Shown in pieces: positions 45,465-54,790 of a stretch of DNA of 64,000 bases. Made by a program: the position numbers and the translations under genes. The notes beneath the pieces are model-generated. The model did not search any database. It saw only the letters and a program-made list of their open reading frames with translations, and was not told where the DNA came from. Origin of the DNA: Flavobacterium aquiphilum. GTDB taxonomy: Bacteria > Bacteroidota > Bacteroidia > Flavobacteriales > Flavobacteriaceae. Position 1 is the stretch's first letter. The number at the start of each line of letters is the position of its first letter. The stretch spans positions 3,224,001 to 3,288,000 of the forward strand of contig NZ_CP114288.1 of the NCBI RefSeq assembly GCF_027111335.1, written 5' to 3'.

Positions 45465-45483
45465 ACGATGAGGGGTTCGAACC
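45460..45483 (-). other. tRNA 3'-end-like segment (possible attachment core)
   Basis: Read on the minus strand the sequence is GGTTCGAACCCCTCATCGTCCACC: TTCGAAC (T-loop), CCCTC (3' T-stem half), ATCGTCC (acceptor half), A (discriminator), CC. The 5' T-stem partner (GAGGG) and the rest of a tRNA are absent, so it is not a gene. Integrases of islands typically leave such tRNA 3' ends at the far border. Confidence 0.4.
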
Positions 45484-45486
45484 AAA

Positions 45487-45568
45487 ATTTGTAAACTAAT
45501 CGATTCTTTATTGCAACCGGAAATGACGTATGATTATTTGCCTAAGTAATTGAAGAAGAAAAAGAGAA
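45487..45568 (+). pseudogene. Diverged relaxase 3'-end remnant
   Basis: Aligns with 3331-3410 of the relaxase gene, with about four substitutions in the first 75 bp (ATTTGTAAACTAATCGATTC... against ATTTGCAAACTAATCGATTC...). The remnant encodes KLIDSLLQPEMTYDYLPK and then has TAA where the intact relaxase has CAA. It therefore comes from a related allele and not from a recent copy. It starts immediately after the tRNA-like segment and carries no other relaxase sequence. Confidence 0.8.
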
Positions 45569-45839
45569 AACACATACAAAAACGACTGTAAAAATTCTAA
45601 ATAATTAAATCACATAATAATTTAATAAGAACGCCTTATTTGAAGATCTTCTTTTATTTAGTACACGCATAAACCAAATTTAGTTTTTTAAAAATGCACC
45701 ACAATATTTGGAGATTTTTACAGATTTAAAAATCAATATTACCTAAATGCAGTGTGGTTAATAAGACAGTATGTATTTCAAGTAAAAAAATCCCATTCTG
45801 AATTAACGGAATGAGATTGAAAAAAAATATTATTTCAAA

Positions 45840-48800
45840 TTAATTCTTAAAAAAAATCTCCTTTGCGATCCACTGTCCGCTAGTCAATTGAATCTTAACA
45901 GCTAACATTTGCTCACTTGAACTTAAACTATATATTGCAAATTCATTACTTTTTACACTGCGGGTTTCGTAAAGCTGCCTTCCTCTTAAGTCATATATTA
46001 GGACAGATTCTATAATCTCGTCAAAAGAGTTAATTTTTACCAAGCGATTTTTAACAGAGATAATAATTTCTTTGTTTTTATTCTCATCAATGGGTTTATC
46101 AATAGTTGAGCCTACAATGCTTACAGGAGGATTTGCTACCATCGGCGGATTAACCACGACAGGAGGATTTACTGCCACTGGTGGGCTGATTACCACAGGA
46201 GGATCAACTGTTACAGGTGGGGCTACAACTATTGGAGGATTTACCACGACCGGAGTGTTAGTAACTACTGCATTTTTATCTACATAAACCAACACAAAAC
46301 GATTATCAAAAGTTCCTTTCGCTGTAGAAAATGAATACGCCCCATCCTTTAGATTATGAAGTGTCTTGGTTACATTATCTTCAATAAAAACGCTTTGATT
46401 GGTCAATTCCCCATCTGCTTTATCAATACTTATCTTAAAAGTTCCCTCTATTGTACTTCTGTACCCCAAAGGCACCTTGTCTGTTTTATCAAAAGGCAAA
46501 GCACGTCCTTGTATGGTAAGTTTCTTTTCTTTGTTAACACTATAAAAATCGACGTAGGTGTTTCCGTCATAACTGATACCATCATACAAATTATCTATAT
46601 CATTGGTAGCTCCCGTGATATAACCAACCAACATTTGTTTGAAAGCACCATCTGAATTGCTTAAATTCAACCAAACTCTGTTCTTCTCAATCTTTCCTGT
46701 TCTTTTCTTGATTTCAGACAACTTGAAAAACTGACTATTAGACCCCGATGCAGAAATACGCATCGAATTATTAAAGTTAAAATTGCCAGAAGCACTACTC
46801 ATCACAAAAAAGGACTGACCCGCAGCAATTTTTCCGGAAGGCTTATTAGAACTCATTTCTACTTCTCCTGAATCCCAAACACCATTATTATTGACATCTA
46901 CAAAATTACCTGAAGAAATTCCTGTACCTCCTGTTAAAGTATAACTTGCATAATCACTGGAACTATAAACATAAAACGAGCCACTTTGAGCAATAGCTGT
47001 GTTGTGTGTCCAAAAATACAATGCTCCACCAATAAGGCTAGCATTTTCAGTAATAAACAAATCTGCATCGATTGCCGAAGGATAAGGATTTCCTATTAAA
47101 TTATCCTTCCCATCTCCTTGTGTGGCAATTGTGATGGAACCGTTATTCGGAACCCCAATAAAATCAACTGGCTGGGCATATGTAGATCCAGTCCAATTAT
47201 CATTTCCATTTAAATAGCTTGAATTTGGTTTTGGAACACGGATAATGTATCCTTTTCCAGCATCCATCGTACCGACACCATATGGATAAACTTGCCAACT
47301 ACCATTTTCGTAACTAAAATATTTGTCCCACAACGTATTGGGTGACAAATCATATAATTTTTGCCCTACCACAGGAGAAGACCAATACGTGAAATCAAAA
47401 TTCCTCATTGGAGCAGTGATGCGTTTATAAGTAATTGAGCCAGAATTCACCGCGGCATCATTGAATTGAATCAAACTGGCGTCATCTTCAAAAATTAAAG
47501 TTCCCCCGTTACTCACTCCATTGGTAATCGTCATTGTCTTTCCGCTGGGAATCGTCACTGTGTAACCAGCATTCACTTGACAGGAACAACCTTCTATATC
47601 TACATTTAAGTCATAATTCCCATTAAAAACAATAACATCGCCCGATGTAGGAGGCATTGTATCGTTGGTCTTAGACCATTTTGTCCCATCCCAAGTATTG
47701 GCATTTGCCGCTTGGATAGAAACAGTTTGCGCTGCTGAAACACAACCTGATCCATTTTGATACGTTACCGTATAATCTCCTCTTGATAATCCTGTAAATA
47801 CTCCCGTTGAATTGCTTACAGCAGCAACTACAGGATTAGTACCGGTGATGATATACACAATTCCTGTAACGGGTACCGGTTTGGTAACTGTGATGGCTCC
47901 TGTTGGATTGGTACAATCTGGCCGTACTAATGCAATTGTTGGGGCGATTGGAGGAATAGTACTCAAAGCAATCCATTGAGAACTTGATGTAGTATTACAT
48001 AAATTACTGGTATAGACAGAAACATTACCAGTTTGAGCACTACTACCGGTAGTAGCGGTTATCGTGGTAGTTCCTTGACCACTCACTATTGTCCATCCAT
48101 TAGGAACAATCCAATTATAGTCACTAGCATCGGCTACGGCAGCAACACTAAATACAGCTGAAGTTGAGGCGCAATAGGTCGTTACTGTGCCAGCTGCTGC
48201 CCCATTTACTGAAATTCCGCCAGGATCAGATAATGGAGTAATTATCGCTACTGCTACTGTATTTGATATTTTAGCGGGCGTACATGTTCCGCTAACCACA
48301 ACATCATAACTTCCACCATCTGGCTCAATTGGATTTATTAAAGTAAGTGTTGCTGTTCCTTGTCCACCAACAACAGTGCTATTTGATACCGCAACACCGT
48401 CTTTTCTCCACGAATAAGTCAATCCTGTTCCGGTTGCTGTAACCGACATAATTTGAGTACCACTTCCCGAACATGTCTCCGTTGGTACAGTTGGCTGAAC
48501 CGTGATTGACGGAGCAGTATTTATTGCTACCGTTACCGCATTCGATGTTACAGTAGGAGCACATGTTCCAGCAATTACAACATCATAACTACCTGCGTTT
48601 GCTGCAAGTGGATTTGTAAAAGTAAGTGTGTTCGTCCCTTGCCCACCAATAACACTGCTATTTGATACTACAACACCGTCTTTTCTCCATGAATAAGTTA
48701 ATCCCGCTCCGGTTGCAGTAACCGATATTGTTTGTGTATCTGCTCCTTCGCAAGTTGCGGCTGGAGTCGCAGGTTGTACCGTGATGGCCGGTGAAGCATT

Positions 48801-49802
48801 TACTACTACAGTTGCAACATTGTTTGTATCTATAGTGGTAAAACAAGGACCTGATTCTAATTTTGTTACGGTAATAATACTATTTCCTGCAGTTGTTAAA
48901 CCTGTAGCTGTAAAAGTTCCTGTACCTGCCACAGATACCGTCATTGTTGCTGTAAGTCCTGTATGAGATGGTAAACTTGTGTTATAAGTTACAGTATAAG
49001 TCCCTACTGGTAGTCCGGTGGATGAAGTCAACGTTATAGTAGATGTCCCTATAAGAGCACAAGCGCTTGTTCCTGTTGCAGGCGAAGTAAGTGAATTATA
49101 ATTTGGACATATATAACCAATAACTACCTTCCCTGCTGCCCCAGCACCTCCTGCATGATTCCCTCCCAAAACTGTAGTTACTCCGCCTCCTCCTCCACCT
49201 CCAAAGGTAGTACCATCATTGCCTGAACTATTAGCAAGAATATTGCTATCAATAGCACCACCACCTGCGCCGCCTCCAACACCAGCTCCTGAACCGCCAG
49301 CTCCTGAACTAATTAGCAAACCCGTAGCACCGCCAGAACCTGAATTACCATTAGAGCCCGTAGTTCCCAAATAAGTACCACCAGCACCTCCAACTGGTGT
49401 CCCCCCGGCACTATTTCCTTTTCCTCCTTTTCCCCCAAACGCTTTAACATCACTCGAAAATCCAGTCACAACAGAATCAAAACCATTACTACCATCAGCT
49501 CCTGAACTACCATTAACCGATCCTGCGACCGTTATGGTTAAAGATGCACCCAAAGACACTGTAAATGTACTTTCAGCATAAGCTCCACCACCACCTCCGG
49601 CACCACCTCTGGCTAGCCCAAGGCCAGCATTAGTCGAACCTCCTCCTGCTCCACCACCTCCCCATGCTTGTACTTTTACACTTAGACCCGCTGCAGCCGG
49701 AATAATAAAAGCCCCCGAAGCAGGTGTATAGGTGAACGTCTGTCCATTCACTTCCATTTGTAAAAAAACACAAAAAATAAGCAAGAGTAAATTTCTTCTC
49801 AT
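45840..49802 (-). CDS. Large glycine-rich T9SS surface protein with Ig-like repeats
   Basis: A 1320-residue exported protein (signal peptide ending near G20). Residues ~45-225 are extremely Gly-rich (AWGGGGAGGGSTNAG...), as in collagen-like adhesin heads. Residues ~330-510 hold two near-identical Ig-like modules (SITVQPxxP, TYSWRKDGVxVSNSxVxGGQG, AGSYDVVIAGTCAP). A long beta-rich region follows, then a Val-Asn-Pro-Pro repeat stretch (about residues 1185-1235), and a C-terminal T9SS sorting domain ('SVLIYDLRGRQLYETRSV', 'MLAVKIQLTSGQWIAKEIFF'). It is probably a surface adhesin. It is monocistronic, with long AT-rich gaps on both sides. Confidence 0.85.
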   Translation of the reverse strand: MRRNLLLLIFCVFLQMEVNGQTFTYTPASGAFIIPAAAGLSVKVQAWGGGGAGGGSTNAGLGLARGGAGGGGGAYAESTFTVSLGASLTITVAGSVNGSSGADGSNGFDSVVTGFSSDVKAFGGKGGKGNSAGGTPVGGAGGTYLGTTGSNGNSGSGGATGLLISSGAGGSGAGVGGGAGGGAIDSNILANSSGNDGTTFGGGGGGGVTTVLGGNHAGGAGAAGKVVIGYICPNYNSLTSPATGTSACALIGTSTITLTSSTGLPVGTYTVTYNTSLPSHTGLTATMTVSVAGTGTFTATGLTTAGNSIITVTKLESGPCFTTIDTNNVATVVVNASPAITVQPATPAATCEGADTQTISVTATGAGLTYSWRKDGVVVSNSSVIGGQGTNTLTFTNPLAANAGSYDVVIAGTCAPTVTSNAVTVAINTAPSITVQPTVPTETCSGSGTQIMSVTATGTGLTYSWRKDGVAVSNSTVVGGQGTATLTLINPIEPDGGSYDVVVSGTCTPAKISNTVAVAIITPLSDPGGISVNGAAAGTVTTYCASTSAVFSVAAVADASDYNWIVPNGWTIVSGQGTTTITATTGSSAQTGNVSVYTSNLCNTTSSSQWIALSTIPPIAPTIALVRPDCTNPTGAITVTKPVPVTGIVYIITGTNPVVAAVSNSTGVFTGLSRGDYTVTYQNGSGCVSAAQTVSIQAANANTWDGTKWSKTNDTMPPTSGDVIVFNGNYDLNVDIEGCSCQVNAGYTVTIPSGKTMTITNGVSNGGTLIFEDDASLIQFNDAAVNSGSITYKRITAPMRNFDFTYWSSPVVGQKLYDLSPNTLWDKYFSYENGSWQVYPYGVGTMDAGKGYIIRVPKPNSSYLNGNDNWTGSTYAQPVDFIGVPNNGSITIATQGDGKDNLIGNPYPSAIDADLFITENASLIGGALYFWTHNTAIAQSGSFYVYSSSDYASYTLTGGTGISSGNFVDVNNNGVWDSGEVEMSSNKPSGKIAAGQSFFVMSSASGNFNFNNSMRISASGSNSQFFKLSEIKKRTGKIEKNRVWLNLSNSDGAFKQMLVGYITGATNDIDNLYDGISYDGNTYVDFYSVNKEKKLTIQGRALPFDKTDKVPLGYRSTIEGTFKISIDKADGELTNQSVFIEDNVTKTLHNLKDGAYSFSTAKGTFDNRFVLVYVDKNAVVTNTPVVVNPPIVVAPPVTVDPPVVISPPVAVNPPVVVNPPMVANPPVSIVGSTIDKPIDENKNKEIIISVKNRLVKINSFDEIIESVLIYDLRGRQLYETRSVKSNEFAIYSLSSSEQMLAVKIQLTSGQWIAKEIFFKN

Positions 49803-50527
49803 AACCCACTTCTTTTAAATTTTATCAATCCAAAATTCAAGACTAACAGTCCCCTATTAAAAATCAATTTATTATGATTTCTAAGACTGCGACAATAGCT
49901 TTACCAAAAAACACCTTTATTCATAGACTGCTCAAAAAAAAACCTCATAAAAAGCTAGTCGTTCTTCAGTAAAACATAAACAAATAGGATTATACAAAAA
50001 ACGATTAAATGCTGTTTTAATGAGATAAAATGCGTTATTATTTATAAAAAGTAATATTTGTATGATTCCAAATATAAAAAATTTACTTATAAATTAAAAA
50101 AAAGATAAAATGAATTTCATATGGATCTTTATCCTGCATATACACTAAGTTGTTGAAAAATAAAATATTAAGATTTTTTAAAACCGGAATAGCTTACAAG
50201 TAGATCAAAAAGTTTTGTTTGCAATACAACAATTATTGTCTGTACAGTATACTGGAAAAAAAGGTAACCCCTAATCCAATTTTAATTGAACAGTGTAAAT
50301 TGATAACCAACACATTTATAAAATTCATTTTATTCGATAAAAATCAGCTAATTACAATTAGATTATAATTTCAATTTCCTTCGAATTTAAATGGAAACCT
50401 AAATTGGTCAACGGTACTGGAATTTACATTTAGTATTGGGCAACATTAAATTACCTGCGATTTACGGTCAATTATGCTTAATTCAACAGCTTAGTATTAT
50501 TTATGATTAATTCAATCTTTATAATGA
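49803..50527. other. AT-rich gap without recognisable gene
   Basis: About 720 bp between the large T9SS gene and the thioredoxin relic. No coding frame with protein-like composition, no clear hairpin terminator and no repeat was noticed. Confidence 0.4.
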
Positions 50528-50647
50528 TTAAAGTAATCTGACTCTTTTATGCTTCAATATTTCTAAAAAAGAGACTGATATCTGCGCATTCTGAAAAGTG
50601 GTTTTGCATTTTGGGCAGCCTGGGCCAAGTACTTTAATTGTTTTCAT
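50528..50647 (-). pseudogene. Truncated thioredoxin-family gene (CPKC)
   Basis: The frame opens at an ATG 31 bp after the ArsR stop and encodes MKTIKVLGPGCPKCKTTFQN, the start of a small thioredoxin-fold protein with the CPKC active site (redox-active disulfide protein 2 type). After about 20 residues the sequence no longer resembles the family, and it stops after 39 codons. Intact relatives are ~75-80 residues and sit behind an arsR gene and a permease, so this is the remnant of such an operon with the permease lost. Confidence 0.65.
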
Positions 50648-50678
50648 TTTTTTACTTAAATTTTGAAAACAGATAGTA

Positions 50679-51050
50679 TTAGGGTACAATTTCTTTATTT
50701 ATTAATTGTTCCGGATTCACAACTATAGCAACATTTGGTTCTAGATTCTGAGGTAGAACTCCGCTTAGTAAACGGATAGCCAAATTCCATTTGTCCCTAT
50801 TGATGCAATATCTTACTGTAGGCGGCGTAATATTTCCTTGGATCAATTCTGCATCTTTCAATTCATTCAAATGCTGGGAAAGGGTTGATTTCGCAATAGG
50901 CAATTCATCAGCCATATTACCATGGTAACAACAAGTTTGATTATTGGGTAGTTGTAAAATGGCTATCCTCACCGGATGTGCTAAAGCATTAGCAAAACGG
51001 GCAGCTTGTTCTTGTTCTTCTGTGTAATGATTTGTTATTACAGCCGGCAT
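50679..51050 (-). CDS. ArsR family winged-helix regulator
   Basis: A 123-residue repressor with the ArsR/SmtB core: 'ARFANALAHPVRIAILQLP', 'MADELPIAKSTLSQHLNELKDAELI' as the recognition helix region, and a beta-hairpin 'PPTVRYCINRDKW'. Paired cysteines in 'NQTCCYHGN' at the metal-site position suggest thiol-based metal or redox sensing. It would repress itself and the truncated downstream thioredoxin gene through the operator just upstream (51061-51094). Confidence 0.87.
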   Translation of the reverse strand: MPAVITNHYTEEQEQAARFANALAHPVRIAILQLPNNQTCCYHGNMADELPIAKSTLSQHLNELKDAELIQGNITPPTVRYCINRDKWNLAIRLLSGVLPQNLEPNVAIVVNPEQLINKEIVP

Positions 51051-51060
51051 TTTTCATAAA

Positions 51061-51094
51061 ATTATCATGTTCGTAAAAACACGAATAACATAAT
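51061..51094 (-). promoter_or_regulatory. Imperfect inverted repeat, probable ArsR operator
   Basis: ATTATCATGTTCGT (51061-51074) and ACGAATAACATAAT (51081-51094) are near-complementary across a six-base spacer, ending 10 bp upstream of the arsR start. Size, symmetry and position fit an ArsR-type autoregulatory operator. Confidence 0.55.
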
Positions 51095-51128
51095 AATTAA
51101 TACCGTTTTGCACCAGTATATTTTAGCA

Positions 51129-51167
51129 AAAGGGACTAATTTTTATTCATTAAAAATTAGTCCCTTT
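51129..51167. terminator. Perfect 17-bp hairpin terminator
   Basis: AAAGGGACTAATTTTTA (51129-51145), a five-base loop, then its exact complement (51151-51167). On the minus strand it follows the phospholipase gene and a coding relic, so it would stop transcription before arsR. On the minus strand just above it, a short frame ending around 51178 (RRSYFENRSAIISAEFTL..., LKKALHL) looks like a C-terminal relic of unknown origin. Confidence 0.8.
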
Positions 51168-51316
51168 CATGTTTTTAGAGGTGTAAAGCTTTTTTCAAAT
51201 CCTCGAGAGTAAACTCGGCAGAGATAATTGCGCTTCTGTTTTCAAAATAACTTCGCCTCTTATTTTTATTTGGCGGTTTTCATACACTCTTCAATAAATT
51301 ATTCAAAGGTATATTT

Positions 51317-52222
51317 TTATAAAGTTCCTGCAAATACAATCCCAATTCCTCCAATGGTATGGATTTGATTATAATCAATCATTGCATCTCCATAACCGTG
51401 AAAAAACTGAGCATAACCCGTTAAATTTCCATAAATTGGAAAAGCCCAGTCGAATTCAACACTACCGTGGTTTTCATCACCGGTTCGTAATGAATGCTGT
51501 GCTTTTAGGGTCAATAAATGTTTGTTCAATCTGTAATTAAAGGTAGCATCGGCTCTGCCCATATAGTTTTCGATATCGGGATTTTCATTGGTTTGAAAAG
51601 CAACCCAAGTTCTAACTATTAAACTCCAATCTTTGTCCTCAAAGCCAGCGTGCATAATGAAACGATTCCAACTGCGAGAAAATTGATTGCCTTCTCTTCC
51701 ATTGGATTGGTGGTTAAAAGCAAACCCAAGCATTTTGGTTTTCAAACCCAAAAAATCAAACTTAACAGGATAGTTAAAAACAATTTCCGGTTCATAGTTG
51801 GTCTCTCTAAAAGGTCTTGAAAATTCGGCATTATATACTTGCCAATACGATTTTTGGGTATAAGCTATCCATAAATCACCTTTTCCAAAAATATTTTGTG
51901 CTATTTTGGCCTTGAAACTTAATTGTATTGTAGCTTCGACATTGTCCAATTGAATTGGTTTCTCAGTTGAAACTTCATCAGCTGGCACTACAAAGTCAAC
52001 AGCACGTCTATGGCTCGAAAATCGAAAAGGCAAAACATAAACCGGCTTATAGGTAGTAATCAAAAAAGGTTCCTTTTTTGTTTCAGGTTCTAACTCCCAT
52101 ATTTGATTAAGAGTCTGATACGATTCTCTTTTTTTAAAAATAGACGATTGTCCTAGTAAAGAAGTACTCGCAAATAAAGAAAGTACTAAGATTTGCAATG
52201 TTTTTTTTAAATAATTTTCCAT
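51317..52222 (-). CDS. Outer-membrane phospholipase A (OMPLA family)
   Basis: A 301-residue exported beta-barrel protein (signal peptide ending near G24). The catalytic set of outer-membrane phospholipase A is visible: H171-Q-S173 in 'AFNHQSNGR', N186 in 'SRSWNR', and the later 'FHGYGDAMIDYN' motif with the calcium-site Asp. The enzyme hydrolyses acyl chains of misplaced outer-leaflet phospholipids. Length and motif order match the family. It is monocistronic. Confidence 0.9.
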   Translation of the reverse strand: MENYLKKTLQILVLSLFASTSLLGQSSIFKKRESYQTLNQIWELEPETKKEPFLITTYKPVYVLPFRFSSHRRAVDFVVPADEVSTEKPIQLDNVEATIQLSFKAKIAQNIFGKGDLWIAYTQKSYWQVYNAEFSRPFRETNYEPEIVFNYPVKFDFLGLKTKMLGFAFNHQSNGREGNQFSRSWNRFIMHAGFEDKDWSLIVRTWVAFQTNENPDIENYMGRADATFNYRLNKHLLTLKAQHSLRTGDENHGSVEFDWAFPIYGNLTGYAQFFHGYGDAMIDYNQIHTIGGIGIVFAGTL

Positions 52223-52405
52223 GATTTTTTCTAAAATACTATAAAAGTAAGCCTATCTCTTTCTTAATAATATCTCATTTGACATGCTTCGCAAACTTAA
52301 AATTCATGTCTTAAATACCCCAAGCTTTAAGCAAAGACTAAAATTCATCTGTAATCGAAACCTTAACTTGGTGTGTAAATTTACAATTTTTATCCAAACA
52401 AAATT

Positions 52406-52436
52406 ATAGCCATTTCTTCCGAAATGGGCTATTTTT
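52406..52436 (+). terminator. Hairpin with T-tract
   Basis: ATAGCCATTTC, loop TTCC, GAAATGGGCTAT with one bulged base, followed by TTTTT on the plus strand. It lies in a ~330-bp gap between the thioesterase and the phospholipase gene. No plus-strand gene is attached. Confidence 0.45.
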
Positions 52437-52551
52437 ATGTCCTTTTACCATCATTTAGGAATCAATTCAATTTGCCTTTATCATATAAATTATTCCAAAA
52501 AAAATAATTTTCAAAATCAATCGTAACCAATAAATTGAATAAAAAATGTAC

Positions 52552-52896
52552 CTACATGTTTATCGTCATTTCGCTTATCACAAGATTTGATGTGGCTGAA
52601 GCAATAATTCTTTCAGAATTAAACATATCGGCTTTTATATTGATTACAGATTTTCCTCTTTTTATGATATTTGTTTTTACAGTTACAGTTTCACCTTCTT
52701 TTACCACACTAAAAAATTCTACATTTAGATTAATCGTTGGGAAGAAATATTCTGTACCTAAAATCATAAAATTAACACCGATACAATCATCAAACATCCC
52801 ACAAATGACCCCACCGTGGAGTGTTCCTGACGGATTAGTCATCTCTTTTCTTACCTCAAATTGAAATTCAACCGATTTTTCATCAACAGAAATCAC
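52552..52896 (-). CDS. PaaI/hotdog-fold thioesterase (start codon unclear)
   Basis: A PaaI-type acyl-CoA thioesterase: 'EMTNPSGTLHGGVICGMFDD' carries the hotdog signature with the conserved Gly-His-Gly region, and 'SVVKEGETVTVKTNIIKRGKSV' is the central sheet. The given start is a GTG. Coding sequence clearly continues upstream in the same frame to about 52998 (NKRLQLLQSFIGKPFSG, SPSPFAKWLNGTV), which is the normal family N-terminus, but no ATG is in frame: an ATG lies one base out of frame at about 52992. Either a rare start codon is used or a 1-nt indel has disrupted the start. Confidence 0.75.
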   Translation of the reverse strand: MISVDEKSVEFQFEVRKEMTNPSGTLHGGVICGMFDDCIGVNFMILGTEYFFPTINLNVEFFSVVKEGETVTVKTNIIKRGKSVINIKADMFNSERIIASATSNLVISEMTINM

Positions 52897-53016
52897 CGTC
52901 CCGTTCAGCCATTTGGCAAATGGGGAGGGGCTACCCGAAAATGGTTTACCAATAAAACTCTGCAGTAATTGAAGTCTTTTATTTTCTATAATATTTGCAT
53001 TTTTGATGGTTAGTCT

Positions 53017-53913
53017 CTAGTTTAAGAAACCATTTTTGAATTGAAAAGGAGTCATCCCAACCTCTTTTCTAAATAATCTGGAAAAATAAGTGGCGTTTTC
53101 GAATCCCAGAGAAATCGAAATTTCTGCAATGTTCATTTTGCCTTCCATCAATAAATTCTTGCCTTCTGAAATCAAGAAGAAATGAATGAGCTCCAAAGCT
53201 GTTTTTCCTGTTTCTTGTTTCAGCATATCACTAAGATAACGTGAAGAAATGTTGAGTTTTTCTGCCATATAGCTTACCGTTGGAAGACCAAAATCAATAT
53301 TCTTTCCATCTTCAAAATAGGAAGAAAGTATTTCATTGAACTTTGTAAATGTAGCCCCAGATAATTCCTCGCGATTAATAAATTGCCTTTTGTAAAAGCG
53401 TTGTGCATATTTAAGCAAGGTACTAAGGTGACTGAGAATTATGGATTTGCTATAATCATCAATGTTGTTGTGGTATTCTTTTTCCATCGCATACACCAGA
53501 TTCCAAACTGTTTCTTCCTCATTTGGAGAAAGGTGTAATGCTTCATTTACTTCGTATTCAAAATAAGCATATTTCTTGATTTCATTATGCATTGTTGTTC
53601 CTGATAAAAAATCCTCGTGAATGAGGATTACAAAACTATCTTCCTCTAAACGAATGTTTTTACATCCAGTAATCTGTCTCGGTTTAATGAATGACATTTT
53701 TCCCCGGTTATGATCGTATTTTGTTTTGCCGTATTGCATACTTCCCGATTCGACCTTTTTGAAAATAATGATATAAAAATCAGCCGTAAATTCGGATTCC
53801 TTGCCAACACCACAACAATCTTTATTGCCCCGAGCAATATAAAACAACGGATGTTCGGGAGCTTTAAGTCCGATAGCCTGATTGTAACTACTTATTTTAT
53901 CGAAATGATTCAT
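53017..53913 (-). CDS. AraC family transcriptional regulator
   Basis: A 298-residue regulator with an N-terminal cupin-like ligand domain (residues ~1-140, 'GKMSFIKPRQITGCKN') and a C-terminal double helix-turn-helix (YMAEKLNISSRYLSDMLKQE; 'IAEISISLGFENATYFSRLF'). It lies directly downstream of the SDR gene on the same strand (58-bp gap). It is paralogous in layout to the AraC gene at 59578, and together they bracket an oxidoreductase cluster, a common arrangement in Bacteroidetes. Confidence 0.88.
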   Translation of the reverse strand: MNHFDKISSYNQAIGLKAPEHPLFYIARGNKDCCGVGKESEFTADFYIIIFKKVESGSMQYGKTKYDHNRGKMSFIKPRQITGCKNIRLEEDSFVILIHEDFLSGTTMHNEIKKYAYFEYEVNEALHLSPNEEETVWNLVYAMEKEYHNNIDDYSKSIILSHLSTLLKYAQRFYKRQFINREELSGATFTKFNEILSSYFEDGKNIDFGLPTVSYMAEKLNISSRYLSDMLKQETGKTALELIHFFLISEGKNLLMEGKMNIAEISISLGFENATYFSRLFRKEVGMTPFQFKNGFLN

Positions 53914-53971
53914 CTGTTTAATTTTAAAAGAAATGCAGAACCCGACGAATCGGATTCTGCAAATTTAAACT

Positions 53972-54790
53972 TTATTTTCCATGTGCCGCTTCAGAAACAT
54001 CCTGCCACTCTTCCCAGGTTTTCAAACGTTCGCCATAAGCGTATTTAGTCCATTGGACACCAGCTTTGCCTAAAAGCAATCTTAACGGAGGATTTTCTGC
54101 ATCTACCAGTTTTAAAACCGCTTCTGCAGTCGCTTCAGGCACGCCATAATCTTCTTCTTTATTTCCTTCCTGAAGTGCTGCTCTCACAGCATCATATTGC
54201 TCCAATGGTTTACTTTGTGCTGCAGATGATGCAGCAAAATCTGTAGAATAACCATTTGGTTCTACAAGAGTAACTTTAATTCCGAAACTTGCCACTTCCG
54301 CTGCCAGAGATTCTGTCAAACCTTCCACAGCAAATTTAGAAGCACTATAAATCCCTAAAGTAGGCAATGCAATAACGCCCAAAACACTTGAAAGCTGGAT
54401 GATATGACCCGATTTTTGTTCGCGCATAATAGGAATAACTGCCTGAGTAAGCCAAATCAAACCAAACACATTTGTTTCAAACTGCGAACGGATTTCCTGT
54501 TCTTCCAATTCTTCAATGGCTCCAAAATGTCCGTAACCAGCGTTATTGATTAATACATCAATGGCTCCAAAATGGCTCTTTGCTTTTGAAATTGCTTCAA
54601 AGGATGCTTTTTTGTCAGTCACATCTAATTCTAGAACCAATAAATTTTTAGGAAATTCAGTTACCAATTCCTTTAATGAATCGGTATTTCTTACCGCTGC
54701 CACCACATTGTCGCCGCGTTTTAAAAAAGTTTCTGTCCAAATTTTTCCAAATCCGCGGGATGCCCCTGTTATAAAAATTGTTTTTTTCAT
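53972..54790 (-). CDS. Short-chain dehydrogenase/reductase (SDR)
   Basis: A 272-residue classical SDR: the cofactor motif TGASRGFG (8-15), 'NNAG' (82-85), the catalytic S134/S135, Y148 and K152 (YSASK). It uses NAD(P)H to interconvert a carbonyl and an alcohol; the substrate is unknown. It is next to an AraC gene that probably controls it. Confidence 0.92.
   Translation of the reverse strand: MKKTIFITGASRGFGKIWTETFLKRGDNVVAAVRNTDSLKELVTEFPKNLLVLELDVTDKKASFEAISKAKSHFGAIDVLINNAGYGHFGAIEELEEQEIRSQFETNVFGLIWLTQAVIPIMREQKSGHIIQLSSVLGVIALPTLGIYSASKFAVEGLTESLAAEVASFGIKVTLVEPNGYSTDFAASSAAQSKPLEQYDAVRAALQEGNKEEDYGVPEATAEAVLKLVDAENPPLRLLLGKAGVQWTKYAYGERLKTWEEWQDVSEAAHGK

Noticed and set aside
46115..46260. 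Short regularly spaced repeats suggesting a CRISPR array
   Set aside because: They are in-frame codons for the Val-Asn-Pro-Pro repeats of the T9SS protein; there are no spacers or cas genes.
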